Of a DNA stretch of 64,000 nt, positions 9,048-18,141 are shown piece by piece. Below the pieces are notes generated by a model. It was given only the letters and a program-made list of their open reading frames with translations. It was not told the DNA's origin and did not search any database. The position numbers were made by a program, and so were the translations under genes. The DNA is taken from assembly GCF_027587375.1 (NCBI RefSeq), contig NZ_JAMXIC010000018.1:1-64000 (forward strand). The letters are read 5' to 3'. The DNA is from Arthrobacter sp. B2a2-09. GTDB lineage: Bacteria; Actinomycetota; Actinomycetes; Actinomycetales; Micrococcaceae. How positions within the stretch are numbered: position 1 is the first letter of the stretch; each line of letters opens with the position of its first letter.

Positions 9048-10274
9048 TTAGCGGTCCAGAACGCTCAGGCCCGGAAGATCCTTGCCTTCAAGGTATTCCA
9101 GGCTGGCGCCGCCGCCGGTGGAAATGTGGCCGAACTGGGAGTCCTCAAAGCCGAGGGTCCGGACGGCTGCGGCGGAGTCGCCGCCGCCCACCACGGTGAA
9201 TGCCGGTGTCTCAGTCAAAGCCTGGGCGATGGCACGGGTGCCGCCCGAGAAGGCTTCGAATTCAAAGACGCCCATGGGGCCGTTCCAGAACACGGTCTTG
9301 GCGGCCTTGATCTGCTCTGCGAAGGCCGCTGCGGATACCGGTCCGATGTCCAGGCCAATGCCGGAGGCACCGAACGAGCTGTCCTCGATTGCGTCCGCGG
9401 CGACCACTTCGTGTTCAGCGTCAGCGGCGAAGCGGCTGGCGACCACCACGTCGGTGGGGATGACGAAGGTGGTACCGGCGTCGGAAGCGCGCTTGAGGTA
9501 GTCCTGGACCACGGGGATCTGGTCGGCTTCAAGCAAGCTGCCCGCGACCTTGTGGCCGGCCGCTGCGAGGAACGTAAAGAGCATGCCGCCACCCACGAGG
9601 ATGGTGTCTGCCTTGCCCAGGAGATTGTCGATCACCGCGAGCTTGTCCGAGACCTTGGAGCCCCCGAGAACCACGACGTACGGGCGCTGGGTATCCGTGG
9701 TGAGTTTGCGCAGGACCTCGACCTCGGTGTGCACGAGGTCCCCCTGGTAGGAAGGAATCCGGGTGGCGACGTCGTAAACGCTGGCGTGCTTGCGGTGGAC
9801 GGCACCGAAGGCGTCATCCACGAAGGCACCGTTGTCACCGGTCAGCGCCACGAGTTCATCGGCGAAGGCGCCGCGCTCGGCGTCGTCCTTGCTGGTTTCG
9901 CGGGCGTCGAAGCGGACGTTCTCCAGGACCAGGACGTCTCCGTCGCCCAGGGATCCGGCCAGCTCCTTGGCGGATTCACCAACGGTGTCTTCCGCGAGCT
10001 GGACCTTGAATGGCGCGAGCTCCGCAAGCCGCGCTACTGCGGGCTTGAGCGAATACTTGGCCTCGGGAGAACCCTTGGGGCGTCCCAGGTGGGCCGTGAC
10101 GAGCACGCGGGCACCGGCGTCCGAGAGCTTTTCGATGACCGGGAGGGAGGCCTTGATGCGGCCGTCGTCGGTCACTGTAGAGCCGTCGAGCGGCACATTC
10201 AGGTCACTTCTGACAAGAATGTACCGCCCGCGGACACCTTCAGCGATCAGTTCGTTGAGGGTGTGAGATGTCAT
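9048..10274 (-). CDS. pgk: Phosphoglycerate kinase
   Basis: Transfers phosphate from 1,3-bisphosphoglycerate to ADP. N-terminal substrate motifs RSDLNVPLDG and TAHLGRPKG, hinge-region VVLGGSKVSDKLAVIDNLL, and C-terminal nucleotide loop VGGGDSAAAVRTLG with STGGGASLEYLEG. Length 408 is normal. Nine bases separate it from gap, so the two are one transcript. Confidence 0.97.
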   Translation of the reverse strand: MTSHTLNELIAEGVRGRYILVRSDLNVPLDGSTVTDDGRIKASLPVIEKLSDAGARVLVTAHLGRPKGSPEAKYSLKPAVARLAELAPFKVQLAEDTVGESAKELAGSLGDGDVLVLENVRFDARETSKDDAERGAFADELVALTGDNGAFVDDAFGAVHRKHASVYDVATRIPSYQGDLVHTEVEVLRKLTTDTQRPYVVVLGGSKVSDKLAVIDNLLGKADTILVGGGMLFTFLAAAGHKVAGSLLEADQIPVVQDYLKRASDAGTTFVIPTDVVVASRFAADAEHEVVAADAIEDSSFGASGIGLDIGPVSAAAFAEQIKAAKTVFWNGPMGVFEFEAFSGGTRAIAQALTETPAFTVVGGGDSAAAVRTLGFEDSQFGHISTGGGASLEYLEGKDLPGLSVLDR

Positions 10275-10283
10275 GTGTCTACC

Positions 10284-11294
10284 CTAGCCCAGCTTGGATG
10301 CGACGAGCTCCGTGAGGTCAACGAGGCGGTTGGAGTAGCCCCATTCGTTGTCATACCAGGAAACAACCTTGACCTGGTTGCCGATGACCTTGGTGAGGCC
10401 GGAGTCGAAGATCGAAGAAGAGGGATCGCCGACGATGTCCGAAGAGACGATCGGATCTGCCGTGTAGCTCAGGATGCCCTTGAACTGCTCGGTCTCGGAA
10501 GCGGCCTTGAGCGCTGCGTTGACTTCCTCAACGGTCACTTCGCGGGAAACCGTGACGGTCAGGTCCGTGGCGGAACCCGTCGGGACCGGAACGCGGATGG
10601 CGTAGCCGTCGAGCTTGCCCTTCAGCTCCGGAAGGACGAGTCCGATTGCCTTGGCAGCACCCGTGGAGGTGGGGACCATGTTGATGGCAGCGGCGCGGGC
10701 ACGGCGAAGGTCACTGTGGGGGCCGTCCTGCAGGTTCTGGTCTGCCGTGTAGGCGTGCACCGTGGTCATGAGGCCGCGCTCGATGCCGAAGGCGTCGTTG
10801 ACGACCTTGGCCAGCGGGCCCAGGCAGTTGGTGGTGCAGGAAGCGTTGGAAATGATGTGGTGCGCGGCGGGGTCGTAGAGCTCGTGGTTGACGCCCATGA
10901 CGATGGTGATGTCTTCGTCCGAAGCAGGAGCGGAGATCAGGACCTTCTTGGCACCGGCATCGATGTGCTTCTGTGCGGCGGCAGCCTTGGTGAAGAAGCC
11001 GGTGGACTCGATGACGATGTCAACGCCCAGCTCGCCCCAGGGGAGGTTCGCAGGATCGCGCTCTGCAAGGACCTTGATGATGTTGCCGTCAACAATGAGG
11101 TTTCCCTCCTTGACTTCAACGGACTGGGTCAGGCGACCGCCGACGGAGTCGTACTTCAAAAGGTGGGCAAGCGCCTCGGGACTCGTGAGGTCGTTGACCG
11201 CAACAATTTCGAGGTCTGCACCCTGGGCGAGTGCTGCGCGGAAGTAGTTGCGGCCGATGCGGCCAAAGCCGTTGATACCAATACGGGTGGTCAC
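10284..11294 (-). CDS. gap: Glyceraldehyde-3-phosphate dehydrogenase, type I
   Basis: NAD-dependent glycolytic dehydrogenase, 336 residues from the GTG at 11294. The N-terminus TRIGINGFGRIGRNYFRA is the Rossmann fold; SNASCTTNCLGPLAKVV holds the catalytic cysteine; WYDNEWGYSNRLVDL is the C-terminal signature. I chose 11294 because it follows an AAGGAG-type site and matches the family N-terminus; the frame remains open 25 codons further upstream. First gene of the gap-pgk-tpiA-secG run. Confidence 0.97.
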   Translation of the reverse strand: MTTRIGINGFGRIGRNYFRAALAQGADLEIVAVNDLTSPEALAHLLKYDSVGGRLTQSVEVKEGNLIVDGNIIKVLAERDPANLPWGELGVDIVIESTGFFTKAAAAQKHIDAGAKKVLISAPASDEDITIVMGVNHELYDPAAHHIISNASCTTNCLGPLAKVVNDAFGIERGLMTTVHAYTADQNLQDGPHSDLRRARAAAINMVPTSTGAAKAIGLVLPELKGKLDGYAIRVPVPTGSATDLTVTVSREVTVEEVNAALKAASETEQFKGILSYTADPIVSSDIVGDPSSSIFDSGLTKVIGNQVKVVSWYDNEWGYSNRLVDLTELVASKLG

Positions 11295-11445
11295 TATTTC
11301 AGTCTCCTTGGTGCTCTTGCAAGCACACCTAGTGAGTCGGATCTTGATTCCAACTAACAATTCCCGCACATCATTGGGCAGAAGTGATTATCAGATCGGA
11401 GGGCGACCAGCCACATTGCTGAAGGCTAACCGCCTTCCGTGACCC

Positions 11446-11451
11446 ATCTTA
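11446..11451 (-). promoter_or_regulatory. Candidate -10 box for gap
   Basis: TAAGAT on the minus strand, about 150 bases before the gap start, with a weak TTGCGG -35 candidate 19 bases further upstream. It lies just past the hairpin that ends the sodA transcript. A leader of roughly 145 bases would result; I recognise no riboswitch in it. Confidence 0.4.
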
Positions 11452-11462
11452 CGTTTAACTAC

Positions 11463-11490
11463 GTCTGCCCCCGCAACTGCGGGGGCAGAC
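11463..11490 (-). terminator. 12-bp perfect hairpin downstream of sodA
   Basis: Bases 11463-11474 pair perfectly with 11479-11490 around a 4-base loop, with five consecutive C-G pairs. It lies about 90 bases past the sodA stop on the minus strand and upstream of gap. No clean T-run follows, but the stem is strong and well placed to end the sodA transcript. Confidence 0.65.
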
Positions 11491-11580
11491 AATCCGGTAT
11501 TTGGGCGAAATTCACCTGAATGTGAAGTTTGTTACATCCTCATGTATTCCGCGTCACGCACCGATGTAGCAGGAATTTTC

Positions 11581-12204
11581 CTAGAGAACAATCAGCCCGG
11601 TGGCGTTCGCGCGAGCCGCTTCGAAGCGCTTCGCGACGTCGGCCCAGTTGACGATGTTCCAGAAAGCCTTGACATAGTCAGCCTTGACGTTGACGTAGTC
11701 CAGGTAGAAGGCGTGCTCCCACATGTCCAGCATGAGCAGGGGCGTGGTGCCGACTGCGACGTTGCCCTGCTGGTCGTAGAGCTGCTCGATGAGGAGGTTG
11801 CCACCGATGGGCTCGTAGGCGAGGAAGCCCCAGCCGGATCCCTGCAGGCCGAGCGCAGCCGCCGAGAACTGGGCACGGAATGCATCGAAGGAGCCGAAGG
11901 CATCGTCAATGGCTGCAGCGAGCTCGCCTTCGGGCTTGTCGCCGCCGTCCGGGGAGATGTTGTTCCAGAACACGGAGTGGTTGATGTGGCCGCCGGTGTG
12001 GAACGCGAGGTCCTTGGAGAGGCGGTTGATGTTGGCGAAGTCGCCCTTGTCGCGAGCCTCGGCCAACTGGGCCAAAGCGTTGTTGGCGCCTGCTACATAG
12101 GCAGCGTGGTGCTTGCTGTGGTGCAGCTCCATGATCTTCGCCGAAATGTGCGGCTCAAGTGCTGCGTAGTCGTAGCCGAGCTCGGGCAGTACGTACTCTG
12201 TCAC
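11581..12204 (-). CDS. sodA: Superoxide dismutase (Mn/Fe family)
   Basis: Detoxifies superoxide. Metal ligands are visible in HHSKHHAAYV (second His of the N-terminal helical pair) and DMWEHAFYLDY (Asp and His); INHSVFWNNISPDGG is also family-typical. Length 207 from GTG 12204, which follows GGAGGA at proper spacing; a TTG four codons upstream overlaps that site and is unlikely. Sequence does not cleanly separate Mn from Fe or cambialistic use. Monocistronic. Confidence 0.95.
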   Translation of the reverse strand: MTEYVLPELGYDYAALEPHISAKIMELHHSKHHAAYVAGANNALAQLAEARDKGDFANINRLSKDLAFHTGGHINHSVFWNNISPDGGDKPEGELAAAIDDAFGSFDAFRAQFSAAALGLQGSGWGFLAYEPIGGNLLIEQLYDQQGNVAVGTTPLLMLDMWEHAFYLDYVNVKADYVKAFWNIVNWADVAKRFEAARANATGLIVL

Positions 12205-12259
12205 GAAATCCTCCAATGTAGTGGACCGGGGTCCGGTTGGTAACTCTCGTTTTGTTCAT

Positions 12260-12279
12260 CCGGCCGGCGAACCGGCCGG
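12260..12279 (-). terminator. GC hairpin between whiA and sodA
   Basis: Two copies of the self-complementary CCGGCCGG (12260-12267 and 12272-12279) flank CGAA, forming a very stable tetraloop hairpin about 65 bases past the whiA stop. No T-run follows; a plausible end point for the uvrC-rapZ-yvcK-whiA transcript. Confidence 0.5.
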
Positions 12280-12341
12280 AAACCTATGGGAAGGAACCCC
12301 TGGGCATTCCTCCGCACCCTGACGATTCTAGGGCGGGTGTT

Positions 12342-13322
12342 TTATTCGTCCATCATTTCGGGGGTCACATTTGCCTCAGTGCCCGGGATCCCCAGGTCCC
12401 CGGCCCGTTTGTCCGCCATGGCCAGAAGCCGGCGGATCCTCCCCGCAATGGCGTCCTTGGTCATGGGCGGATCAGCAAGCCTGCCCAATTCATCCAGGCT
12501 GGCCTGCTTGTGGGCCACCCGGAGCTCACCGGCGTACTTGAGGTGGTCCGGAACGTCGTCGCCCAGGATTTCCAAGGCCCTGTCCACGCGGGCGCCGGCC
12601 GCTACGGCAGCCTGGGCCGAGCGGCGCAGGTTGGCGTCGTCGAAGTTCGCGAGGCGGTTTGCCGTGGCGCGGACTTCCTTCCGCATGCGGCGTTCCTCCC
12701 ACACCATGAGGGCGTCATGGGCGCCCATCCGGATGAGCAAAGCGGCGATGGTGTCGCCGTCACGGATGACGACCCGATCCACGCCGCGCACTTCCCGCGC
12801 TTTGGCCTGGATGCCGAGGCGACGGGCTGCCCCAACCAACGCAAGCGCGGATTCCGGTCCGGGACACGTGACCTCGAGCGAAGAGGACCGGCCAGGTTCA
12901 GTGAGTGAACCGTGGGCCAGGAACGCGCCGCGCCACACGGCCTCCGCGTCTGACGCCGAACCGTTGACGACGGCGGACGGCAAGCCTCGTACAGGCCGTC
13001 CCCGGCCGTCCAGGAGGCCGGTCTGGCGGGCCAGGGCTTCGCCGTCGCGCACTACACGGACAACATAGCGGCTACCGCGCCGGAGTCCCCCGCCCGAGAC
13101 GACGATGATCTCGCTCTGGTGCCCGTAGACTTCGGCGATCGCGGCGCGCAGCCGCCGCGCCGTCGAGGCGAGGTCAACCTCGGCCTCGATCACGATCCGG
13201 CCCGAAATGATGTGCAGTCCGCCGGCAAAACGCAGCATGGCCGAGACTTCGGCCTTGCGGACGGACGACTTCTTGATGTCCAGCCGGGAAAGTTCTTCCT
13301 TGACCGATGCGGTCAGTGCCAT
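12342..13322 (-). CDS. whiA: Sporulation/cell-division regulator WhiA
   Basis: DNA-binding protein conserved in Gram-positive bacteria, regulating cell division or development. The 326-residue protein has the N-terminal LAGLIDADG-like domain (TASVKEELSRLDIK, GRIVIEAEVDLAS) and a C-terminal helix-turn-helix (ASLDELGRLADPPMTKDAIAG, RRLLAMADKRA). It lies 9 bases after yvcK in the uvrC-rapZ-yvcK-whiA cluster that recurs across actinobacteria. Confidence 0.95.
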   Translation of the reverse strand: MALTASVKEELSRLDIKKSSVRKAEVSAMLRFAGGLHIISGRIVIEAEVDLASTARRLRAAIAEVYGHQSEIIVVSGGGLRRGSRYVVRVVRDGEALARQTGLLDGRGRPVRGLPSAVVNGSASDAEAVWRGAFLAHGSLTEPGRSSSLEVTCPGPESALALVGAARRLGIQAKAREVRGVDRVVIRDGDTIAALLIRMGAHDALMVWEERRMRKEVRATANRLANFDDANLRRSAQAAVAAGARVDRALEILGDDVPDHLKYAGELRVAHKQASLDELGRLADPPMTKDAIAGRIRRLLAMADKRAGDLGIPGTEANVTPEMMDE

Positions 13323-13331
13323 CGCATGTTC

Positions 13332-14348
13332 CTAACTATTCCCGAAGATATCGTGATACGCCGATGCCAGACGCAGCGGGTCATGGACTGGACGGCGGCT
13401 CGACGCCCCCACTTTACCCAAGACCACCTCTGCACCGATCATCCCGGCAGCGCGTTCGAATTCCTTGAGGTCCGATATCGAGGAGGGATCGGCCAGGACA
13501 ACGTCCACACTGAACTCCGGCGCATAGTGGCGTAAGGCATCCAGATGGTCCGCAGCGGACATCCCGGAGGTTTCCTTCGTATCCATGGCGAGGTTCATGG
13601 TGAGGCAGCGTTTGGCGGGAGTGTCGCACAAGGCTTGGCGCATTTCGGGCAGCAGCAAATGCGGCAACACGGACGTGTACCAGGAGCCGGGACCCAGAAT
13701 GATCCAGTCGGCAAGCTCGATGGCCGTCAGCGCTTCGATGCAAGCGCGCGCGTCTTCCGGAAGGAGCCTGACGTTTTCGAGGGATCCGGCAACGGCGCAC
13801 TTGGCCTGGCCTTTGACGGCCTGGAACTCATACCCGCCCCCGGGCAAGGGCACCCGGACGTCGCCCTCGATGTTCAGCGGCTGCGTGGACATCGGCAGGA
13901 CCTGGCCGCGGGCACCCAAAAGGGCGCCTGCCCATTTCAGTCCCGCCACGGCGTCGCCCAGAAGCTCCCAGAGGGTAACAATGAGCAGGTTCCCCATGGC
14001 ATGGTCGTCCAAGGAACCTTGGCGGCCGCTCGGAGTCTTGAAGCGGTGCTGCATGACGTCCCGCCAGGTGCGCCCCCAATCGGTGTCATCACAAAGGGCG
14101 CTCAGCGCCATTCGAAGATCGCCGGGCGGAAGGACGCCGTACTCTTCGCGCAGCCGCCCGGAGGATCCGCCGTCGTCGGCAACCGTGACAATCGCGGTGA
14201 GCTCGGAGGTCAGCAGCCGCAACGCCGACAGTGATGCCGAAAGCCCGTGTCCGCCGCCGAGCGCCACAACCGAGGGGCCCTTGGCAGGCTGGCTGCCAGG
14301 GGTGCCCTTCGGTGGAACCAGCGGCAGGGGTCCGGTCAGGACCCCCAT
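13332..14348 (-). CDS. YvcK/CofD-like gluconeogenesis factor
   Basis: YvcK-family protein of the CofD fold, which binds UDP-sugar nucleotides and supports cell-envelope synthesis on gluconeogenic carbon. Signatures: VVALGGGHGLSASLSALR, IVTVADDGGSSGRLREE, LGPGSWYTSVLPHLL and MNLAMDTKETSGM. The ATG at 14348 shares one base with the rapZ stop (TAATG), indicating coupling; the open frame extends 38 codons further upstream inside rapZ but without support. Length 338. Confidence 0.93.
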   Translation of the reverse strand: MGVLTGPLPLVPPKGTPGSQPAKGPSVVALGGGHGLSASLSALRLLTSELTAIVTVADDGGSSGRLREEYGVLPPGDLRMALSALCDDTDWGRTWRDVMQHRFKTPSGRQGSLDDHAMGNLLIVTLWELLGDAVAGLKWAGALLGARGQVLPMSTQPLNIEGDVRVPLPGGGYEFQAVKGQAKCAVAGSLENVRLLPEDARACIEALTAIELADWIILGPGSWYTSVLPHLLLPEMRQALCDTPAKRCLTMNLAMDTKETSGMSAADHLDALRHYAPEFSVDVVLADPSSISDLKEFERAAGMIGAEVVLGKVGASSRRPVHDPLRLASAYHDIFGNS

Positions 14349-15271
14349 TACTCGCGACCCAGATCGCGGTGGCTCGTGGTGACAGTGACCCGGGGATATT
14401 GCGCCAGCCGTTTGGAAAGTTCGACGGCGACCGCGACTGAACGGTGCTTGCCGCCTGTGCATCCGACAGCGATGGTGGCGTAGTGCTTGTTTTCCGTCCG
14501 ATAGCCGTCGAGGACGGGCTCCAAGGCAAGGACGTAGCGGTCAACGAAGTCCTTCACGCCCGCGGCCCCCAGCACATAGTCGCTGACATCGGCGTCGAGT
14601 CCCGTGTGCGGACGCAATTTCGGAACCCAGTGCGGGTTGGGAATGAAGCGTGCATCCGCCACGAAGTTGGCGTCCACGGGCAGGCCATATTTGAAGCCGA
14701 AGCTCATGACGTTCAAGCGCAACGCCACTGGGCCTGTCTCGGTGAAAAGTTCGGTGATGGCCGTCGCGAGGCCGTGGACGTTGTACGTACTCGTGTCCAG
14801 GACTACGTCGGCCGATTCCCGGAGTTCCTTCAGGACGTCGCGTTCCGCCGCGATGCCGTCCAGGATCCGGCCACCACCCTGGAGCGGATGCGGGCGGCGG
14901 CCTTGCTCAAAGCGCCGCACCAGGACGTTGTCGCTGGCATCGAGGAAGAGGAGGCGAAAGGTGATTCCGCTGGCGCTGAGGGCGCCGAGGGCCGTCCTGA
15001 TATCGGTGAACAGGCCTTTGCTGCGCACGTCCACGACGACGGCAAGCTTGGGGATGGACTGGGGCGCGTGCGAGACGATTTCCGCAAGCGTCCCCAGCAT
15101 CTGCGGCGGGAGGTTTTCGACGACGTACCAGCCGTGGTCTTCCAGGGCGTCAGAGGCGGTGCTGCGGCCTGCTCCGGACATGCCAGTCACCACCAGCAGC
15201 TCCGCTTCGACAGGCTTGACGGGTATGAGGCCGTCCTGCTCCGCGCCGGATCCTGCTGTTGACTCTGACAT
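14348..15271 (-). CDS. rapZ: RapZ-family nucleotide-binding protein
   Basis: P-loop protein of the RapZ/YvcJ family. In enterobacteria RapZ is an RNase adaptor controlling glucosamine-6-phosphate synthase; the actinobacterial role is not settled. VVTGMSGAGRSTASDALED is the Walker A region, and AVGCTGGKHRSVAVAVELS is the conserved C-terminal motif. The ATG at 15271 is preceded by a TTG that I do not use. Length 307. Confidence 0.93.
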   Translation of the reverse strand: MSESTAGSGAEQDGLIPVKPVEAELLVVTGMSGAGRSTASDALEDHGWYVVENLPPQMLGTLAEIVSHAPQSIPKLAVVVDVRSKGLFTDIRTALGALSASGITFRLLFLDASDNVLVRRFEQGRRPHPLQGGGRILDGIAAERDVLKELRESADVVLDTSTYNVHGLATAITELFTETGPVALRLNVMSFGFKYGLPVDANFVADARFIPNPHWVPKLRPHTGLDADVSDYVLGAAGVKDFVDRYVLALEPVLDGYRTENKHYATIAVGCTGGKHRSVAVAVELSKRLAQYPRVTVTTSHRDLGRE

Positions 15272-15292
15272 CAAGTTTCCCCGTTCTGAGAT

Positions 15293-15328
15293 GGTCCAAA
15301 GTTTCCGGGACGGTCCAGGTTTCTGGGA
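15293..15328. repeat. Two imperfect tandem units ahead of rapZ
   Basis: Bases 15293-15310 and 15312-15328 are near-copies (GGTCCAAAGTTTCCGGGA and GGTCCAGGTTTCTGGGA), in the 105-base gap between uvrC and rapZ and just upstream of the rapZ start. They could be paired protein sites or simple slippage. Confidence 0.6.
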
Positions 15329-15376
15329 TGGCCCACAGGCGGACCACCTTCAGGAGGCGTCCGCTTATTACCCTAG

Positions 15377-17377
15377 CTAAATTTCAAGGATTTCGCCGGT
15401 GGTCATGTTCACGGCGGGAGCGGCTTCTCCCGAGGCGCCGGCCACCGCCAGATGGCTGACGACGGCTTCCGCCAATGCCGGGCCGATCCCCTTCGCGGCT
15501 GTGAGCTCAAGTGCCGTTGCGGCCTTGATTTTCTTGAGGGAGCCGAAATGCGCCACGAGCGACTTCCGTTTTGCTTCGCCGAGGCCCGGAACGCCGTCGA
15601 GTGCGGACACCGTCATGGCCTTTCCACGCTTCTGCCGGTGGAAGGTGATGGCGAAACGGTGGGCTTCGTCGCGGATGCGCTGGAGCAAGTAGAGTCCCTG
15701 CGAGGTGCGGGGCAGAATCACCGGGAAGTCGCTGTCCGGCAACCAGACTTCTTCGAGCCGCTTGGCCAGACCCACGACGTAGACGTCGTCGATCCCCAGT
15801 TCCGCGAGTGCCCGGGCGGCCGCATTCACCTGGGGCTGCCCGCCGTCGACGACGACGAGGTTGGGCGGATAGGCGAATCTCGCCTTCGCTCCCGTGAGGG
15901 CAGCATCATCCGACGACGACGGTGGCTCCCCGCCGCCGGGGTTCGGAACTTCCCCGCTCTTGGGAAGCTGGGCGGATTTATCCTGCAGATAGTGCCTGAA
16001 GCGCCTGGTAAGGACGTCGTGCATCGCAGCTGTGTCGTCGCTTGCGGCCGCGCCGGTGATGGAGAACTTCCTGTAGTCGGCCTTCTTAGGGAGGCCGTCC
16101 TCCACCACCACCATGGACGCAACCACGTTGGTGCCCTGCACGTGGGAAATGTCGTAGCACTCGATCCGGAGCAGCGGCACGGGAAGCTCGAGCGCCTCTT
16201 GCAGTTCTTGGAGCGCCTGGGAGCGGACGGTAATATCGCCGGCCCGCCGGACTTTGTGGAGCTTCAGCGCCTGCTCGGCGTTGTCGCGGACCGTGGACAT
16301 GAGGGCAGCCTTGTCACCGCGCTGCGGCACCCGGATATCCACTTTGGCGCCCCGGAGGCCACCGAGCCATTCAAGCAGTTCGTGATGGTTGCTCGGAATC
16401 TCCGGCACGAGGACTTCGCGCGGAATCCTGCCCTGGTTGTCGCTGTCCTCGCCGTAGACCTGCTGCAGCAAGTGCTCGATGAGCTCCGGAGTGGTGGCGT
16501 CTTCGACTTTTTCCACGACCCAGCCCCGCTGGCCGCGCACCCGGCCACCCCTGACGTGGAATACCTGCACGGAAGCCTCGAGGTCGTCGTCGTGCAAGGC
16601 GAAGACATCCGCGTCGGTGTCTTCGGAAAGCACCACGGCGTTGCGCTCGAACACTTTGCGGAGGGCGATGATGTCGTCCCGGAGCCGCGCTGCCCGTTCG
16701 TAGTCCAGCTCGGCGACGGCGGCGCCCATGTCCTTTTCGAGGCGGGTGATGAAGCGTTTCGCTTCGCCACCCATGAATGAGCAGAAGTCTTCAGCAATGG
16801 CCCGGTGCTCCTCGGCGGTGACACGGCCCACACACGGGGCCGAGCATTTATCGATGTAGCCAAGCAAGCATGGCCGGCCACTGGCCTGGGCGCGCTTCAG
16901 CACTCCGGGACTGCAGCTACGGACCGGAAAGACCCGCAGCAAGGTGTCCATGGTTTCGCGGATGGCCCCGGCCGTGTACGGTCCGAAATAGCGGGTTCCC
17001 TTGCGGCGCTCCCCGCGCATGACCTGGACCCGGGGGAGCTTCTCCGCCATGCTCACGGCAAGGTACGGATAGGTCTTGTCATCGCGGAAGACGACGTTGA
17101 AGCGGGGCTTGAATTCCTTGATCCAGGTGTATTCGAGCTGAAGGGACTCAAGCTCGCTGCCCACCATGGTCCACTCGACGCTGCTGGCCGCGTGCACCAT
17201 CGCATGCGTCTTCGGCAGCAAGCCCGCAGGGTTGGCGAAGTACGAGTTCAGCCGGGAACGGAGGTTCTTCGCCTTGCCGACGTAGATGACGCGGCCGTGC
17301 GGATCCCGGAACCGATAGACACCGGGGGTGGTGGGGATTTCTCCCGTCTGGGGTCGATAACTCGCTGGATCTGCCAC
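15377..17377 (-). CDS. uvrC: Excinuclease ABC subunit C
   Basis: Makes the incisions on both sides of a lesion in nucleotide excision repair. Domains in order: GIY-YIG nuclease (GVYRFRDPHGRVIYVGKAKN near residue 20), a cysteine cluster (RSCSPGVLKRAQ..CLLGYIDKCSAPC), the UvrB-binding UVR segment (LDYERAARLRDDI), the RNase H-like endonuclease (RIECYDISHVQGTNVVASM, VVDGGQPQV), and tandem helix-hairpin-helix motifs at the C-terminus. 666 residues. The GTG start sits 6 bases after a -10 box, so the mRNA is probably leaderless. Confidence 0.97.
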   Translation of the reverse strand: MADPASYRPQTGEIPTTPGVYRFRDPHGRVIYVGKAKNLRSRLNSYFANPAGLLPKTHAMVHAASSVEWTMVGSELESLQLEYTWIKEFKPRFNVVFRDDKTYPYLAVSMAEKLPRVQVMRGERRKGTRYFGPYTAGAIRETMDTLLRVFPVRSCSPGVLKRAQASGRPCLLGYIDKCSAPCVGRVTAEEHRAIAEDFCSFMGGEAKRFITRLEKDMGAAVAELDYERAARLRDDIIALRKVFERNAVVLSEDTDADVFALHDDDLEASVQVFHVRGGRVRGQRGWVVEKVEDATTPELIEHLLQQVYGEDSDNQGRIPREVLVPEIPSNHHELLEWLGGLRGAKVDIRVPQRGDKAALMSTVRDNAEQALKLHKVRRAGDITVRSQALQELQEALELPVPLLRIECYDISHVQGTNVVASMVVVEDGLPKKADYRKFSITGAAASDDTAAMHDVLTRRFRHYLQDKSAQLPKSGEVPNPGGGEPPSSSDDAALTGAKARFAYPPNLVVVDGGQPQVNAAARALAELGIDDVYVVGLAKRLEEVWLPDSDFPVILPRTSQGLYLLQRIRDEAHRFAITFHRQKRGKAMTVSALDGVPGLGEAKRKSLVAHFGSLKKIKAATALELTAAKGIGPALAEAVVSHLAVAGASGEAAPAVNMTTGEILEI

Positions 17378-17383
17378 AGATCC

Positions 17384-17389
17384 AGTCTA
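17384..17389 (-). promoter_or_regulatory. -10 box for leaderless uvrC mRNA
   Basis: TAGACT lies exactly 6 bases upstream of the uvrC GTG, placing the transcription start on the initiation codon. No Shine-Dalgarno sequence is present. I see no LexA-like or TGTC element at the matching distance. Confidence 0.65.
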
Positions 17390-17409
17390 GTAAGGGAATC
17401 GCACTCCCC

Positions 17410-17434
17410 TGGCACGCACCAAGTGCGCGTGCCA
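17410..17434 (-). terminator. Hairpin downstream of the acyltransferase gene
   Basis: TGGCACGC (17410-17417) pairs with GCGTGCCA (17427-17434) around a 9-base loop, 39 bases past the stop at 17473. No T-run. Weak terminator candidate separating the acyltransferase from the uvrC promoter. Confidence 0.45.
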
Positions 17435-17472
17435 ATTGCGCTCACCCGTTCTGACCGGCCAGCCCACCGAAG

Positions 17473-18141
17473 CTACTCCGCGGATTTGCTCTGGTTGTAG
17501 CTCGTGGAACGTTCCTGGCCGCTCAATACCGCAATGGCATCCATGATCTTGTCCGTCACTTCGCGCCGGGCAGGCAGGGAATGGTCCGGGCCTGTCTTCT
17601 CGAAGTAGAGCGGCTCGCCCACCTTCATGATGAAGTGCTGCGGACGGACAGTGTTGCGATCCACAGGCTGCAACTTGTCGGTGCCGATAAGGCCAACCGG
17701 CACCACGGGCGCCCCCGTGGTCAGGGCAAGCCAGCCGACACCGGTACGCCCGCGGTAGAGCAGGCCGTCGCGGGAGCGGGTCCCCTCCGGATAGATGCCG
17801 ATGCCCCTGCCGTTCTCCAGGATGTCCAGGAGGGTCTTGAGGGCCTGCACACTGGCCGCTTGCTCTCCGCGTTCCACCGGAATGGATCCAACAGCCTGGA
17901 AGAAAGCCTTCATCGCGCGGCCTTTGAAGCCCTTGGTGGTGAAGTACTCGGCTTTTGCAAAGAAGCCCACCGGACGGGGCATCAAGGCCTGGACAATCAC
18001 GCTGTCCAGAAAAGACAAATGGTTTGGGGCCACAATGAAGGGCCCTTCCTTGGGCACGTTCTCCAGCCCGATGACCGTGGGCCGGCAGCTGCTGGAAATT
18101 AGTCCGCGCGTGGTCCAGCGGATGACATCAAAGGCTTCCAT
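17473..18141 (-). CDS. 1-acyl-sn-glycerol-3-phosphate acyltransferase (PlsC family)
   Basis: Phospholipid-synthesis acyltransferase, 222 residues. The catalytic NHLSFLD (H-x4-D) lies near residue 41, and the acceptor-binding IYPEGTRSRDG near residue 118; PVVPVGLIGTDKL follows. A membrane-associated N-terminus is likely, but I see no strong transmembrane helix. The start overlaps the 3' end of the HAD phosphatase gene by 14 bases, so the two are co-transcribed. Acyl acceptor inferred from family only. Confidence 0.9.
   Translation of the reverse strand: MEAFDVIRWTTRGLISSSCRPTVIGLENVPKEGPFIVAPNHLSFLDSVIVQALMPRPVGFFAKAEYFTTKGFKGRAMKAFFQAVGSIPVERGEQAASVQALKTLLDILENGRGIGIYPEGTRSRDGLLYRGRTGVGWLALTTGAPVVPVGLIGTDKLQPVDRNTVRPQHFIMKVGEPLYFEKTGPDHSLPARREVTDKIMDAIAVLSGQERSTSYNQSKSAE

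Noticed and set aside
9126..11357. 743-codon open frame antisense to pgk and gap
   Set aside because: High-GC codon bias keeps the opposite strand open. It has no family motif and covers two certain genes exactly.
12209..12220. TACATT ahead of sodA as a leaderless -10
   Set aside because: The start would fall inside the Shine-Dalgarno GGAGGA, and sodA has a good ribosome binding site, so it is probably chance.
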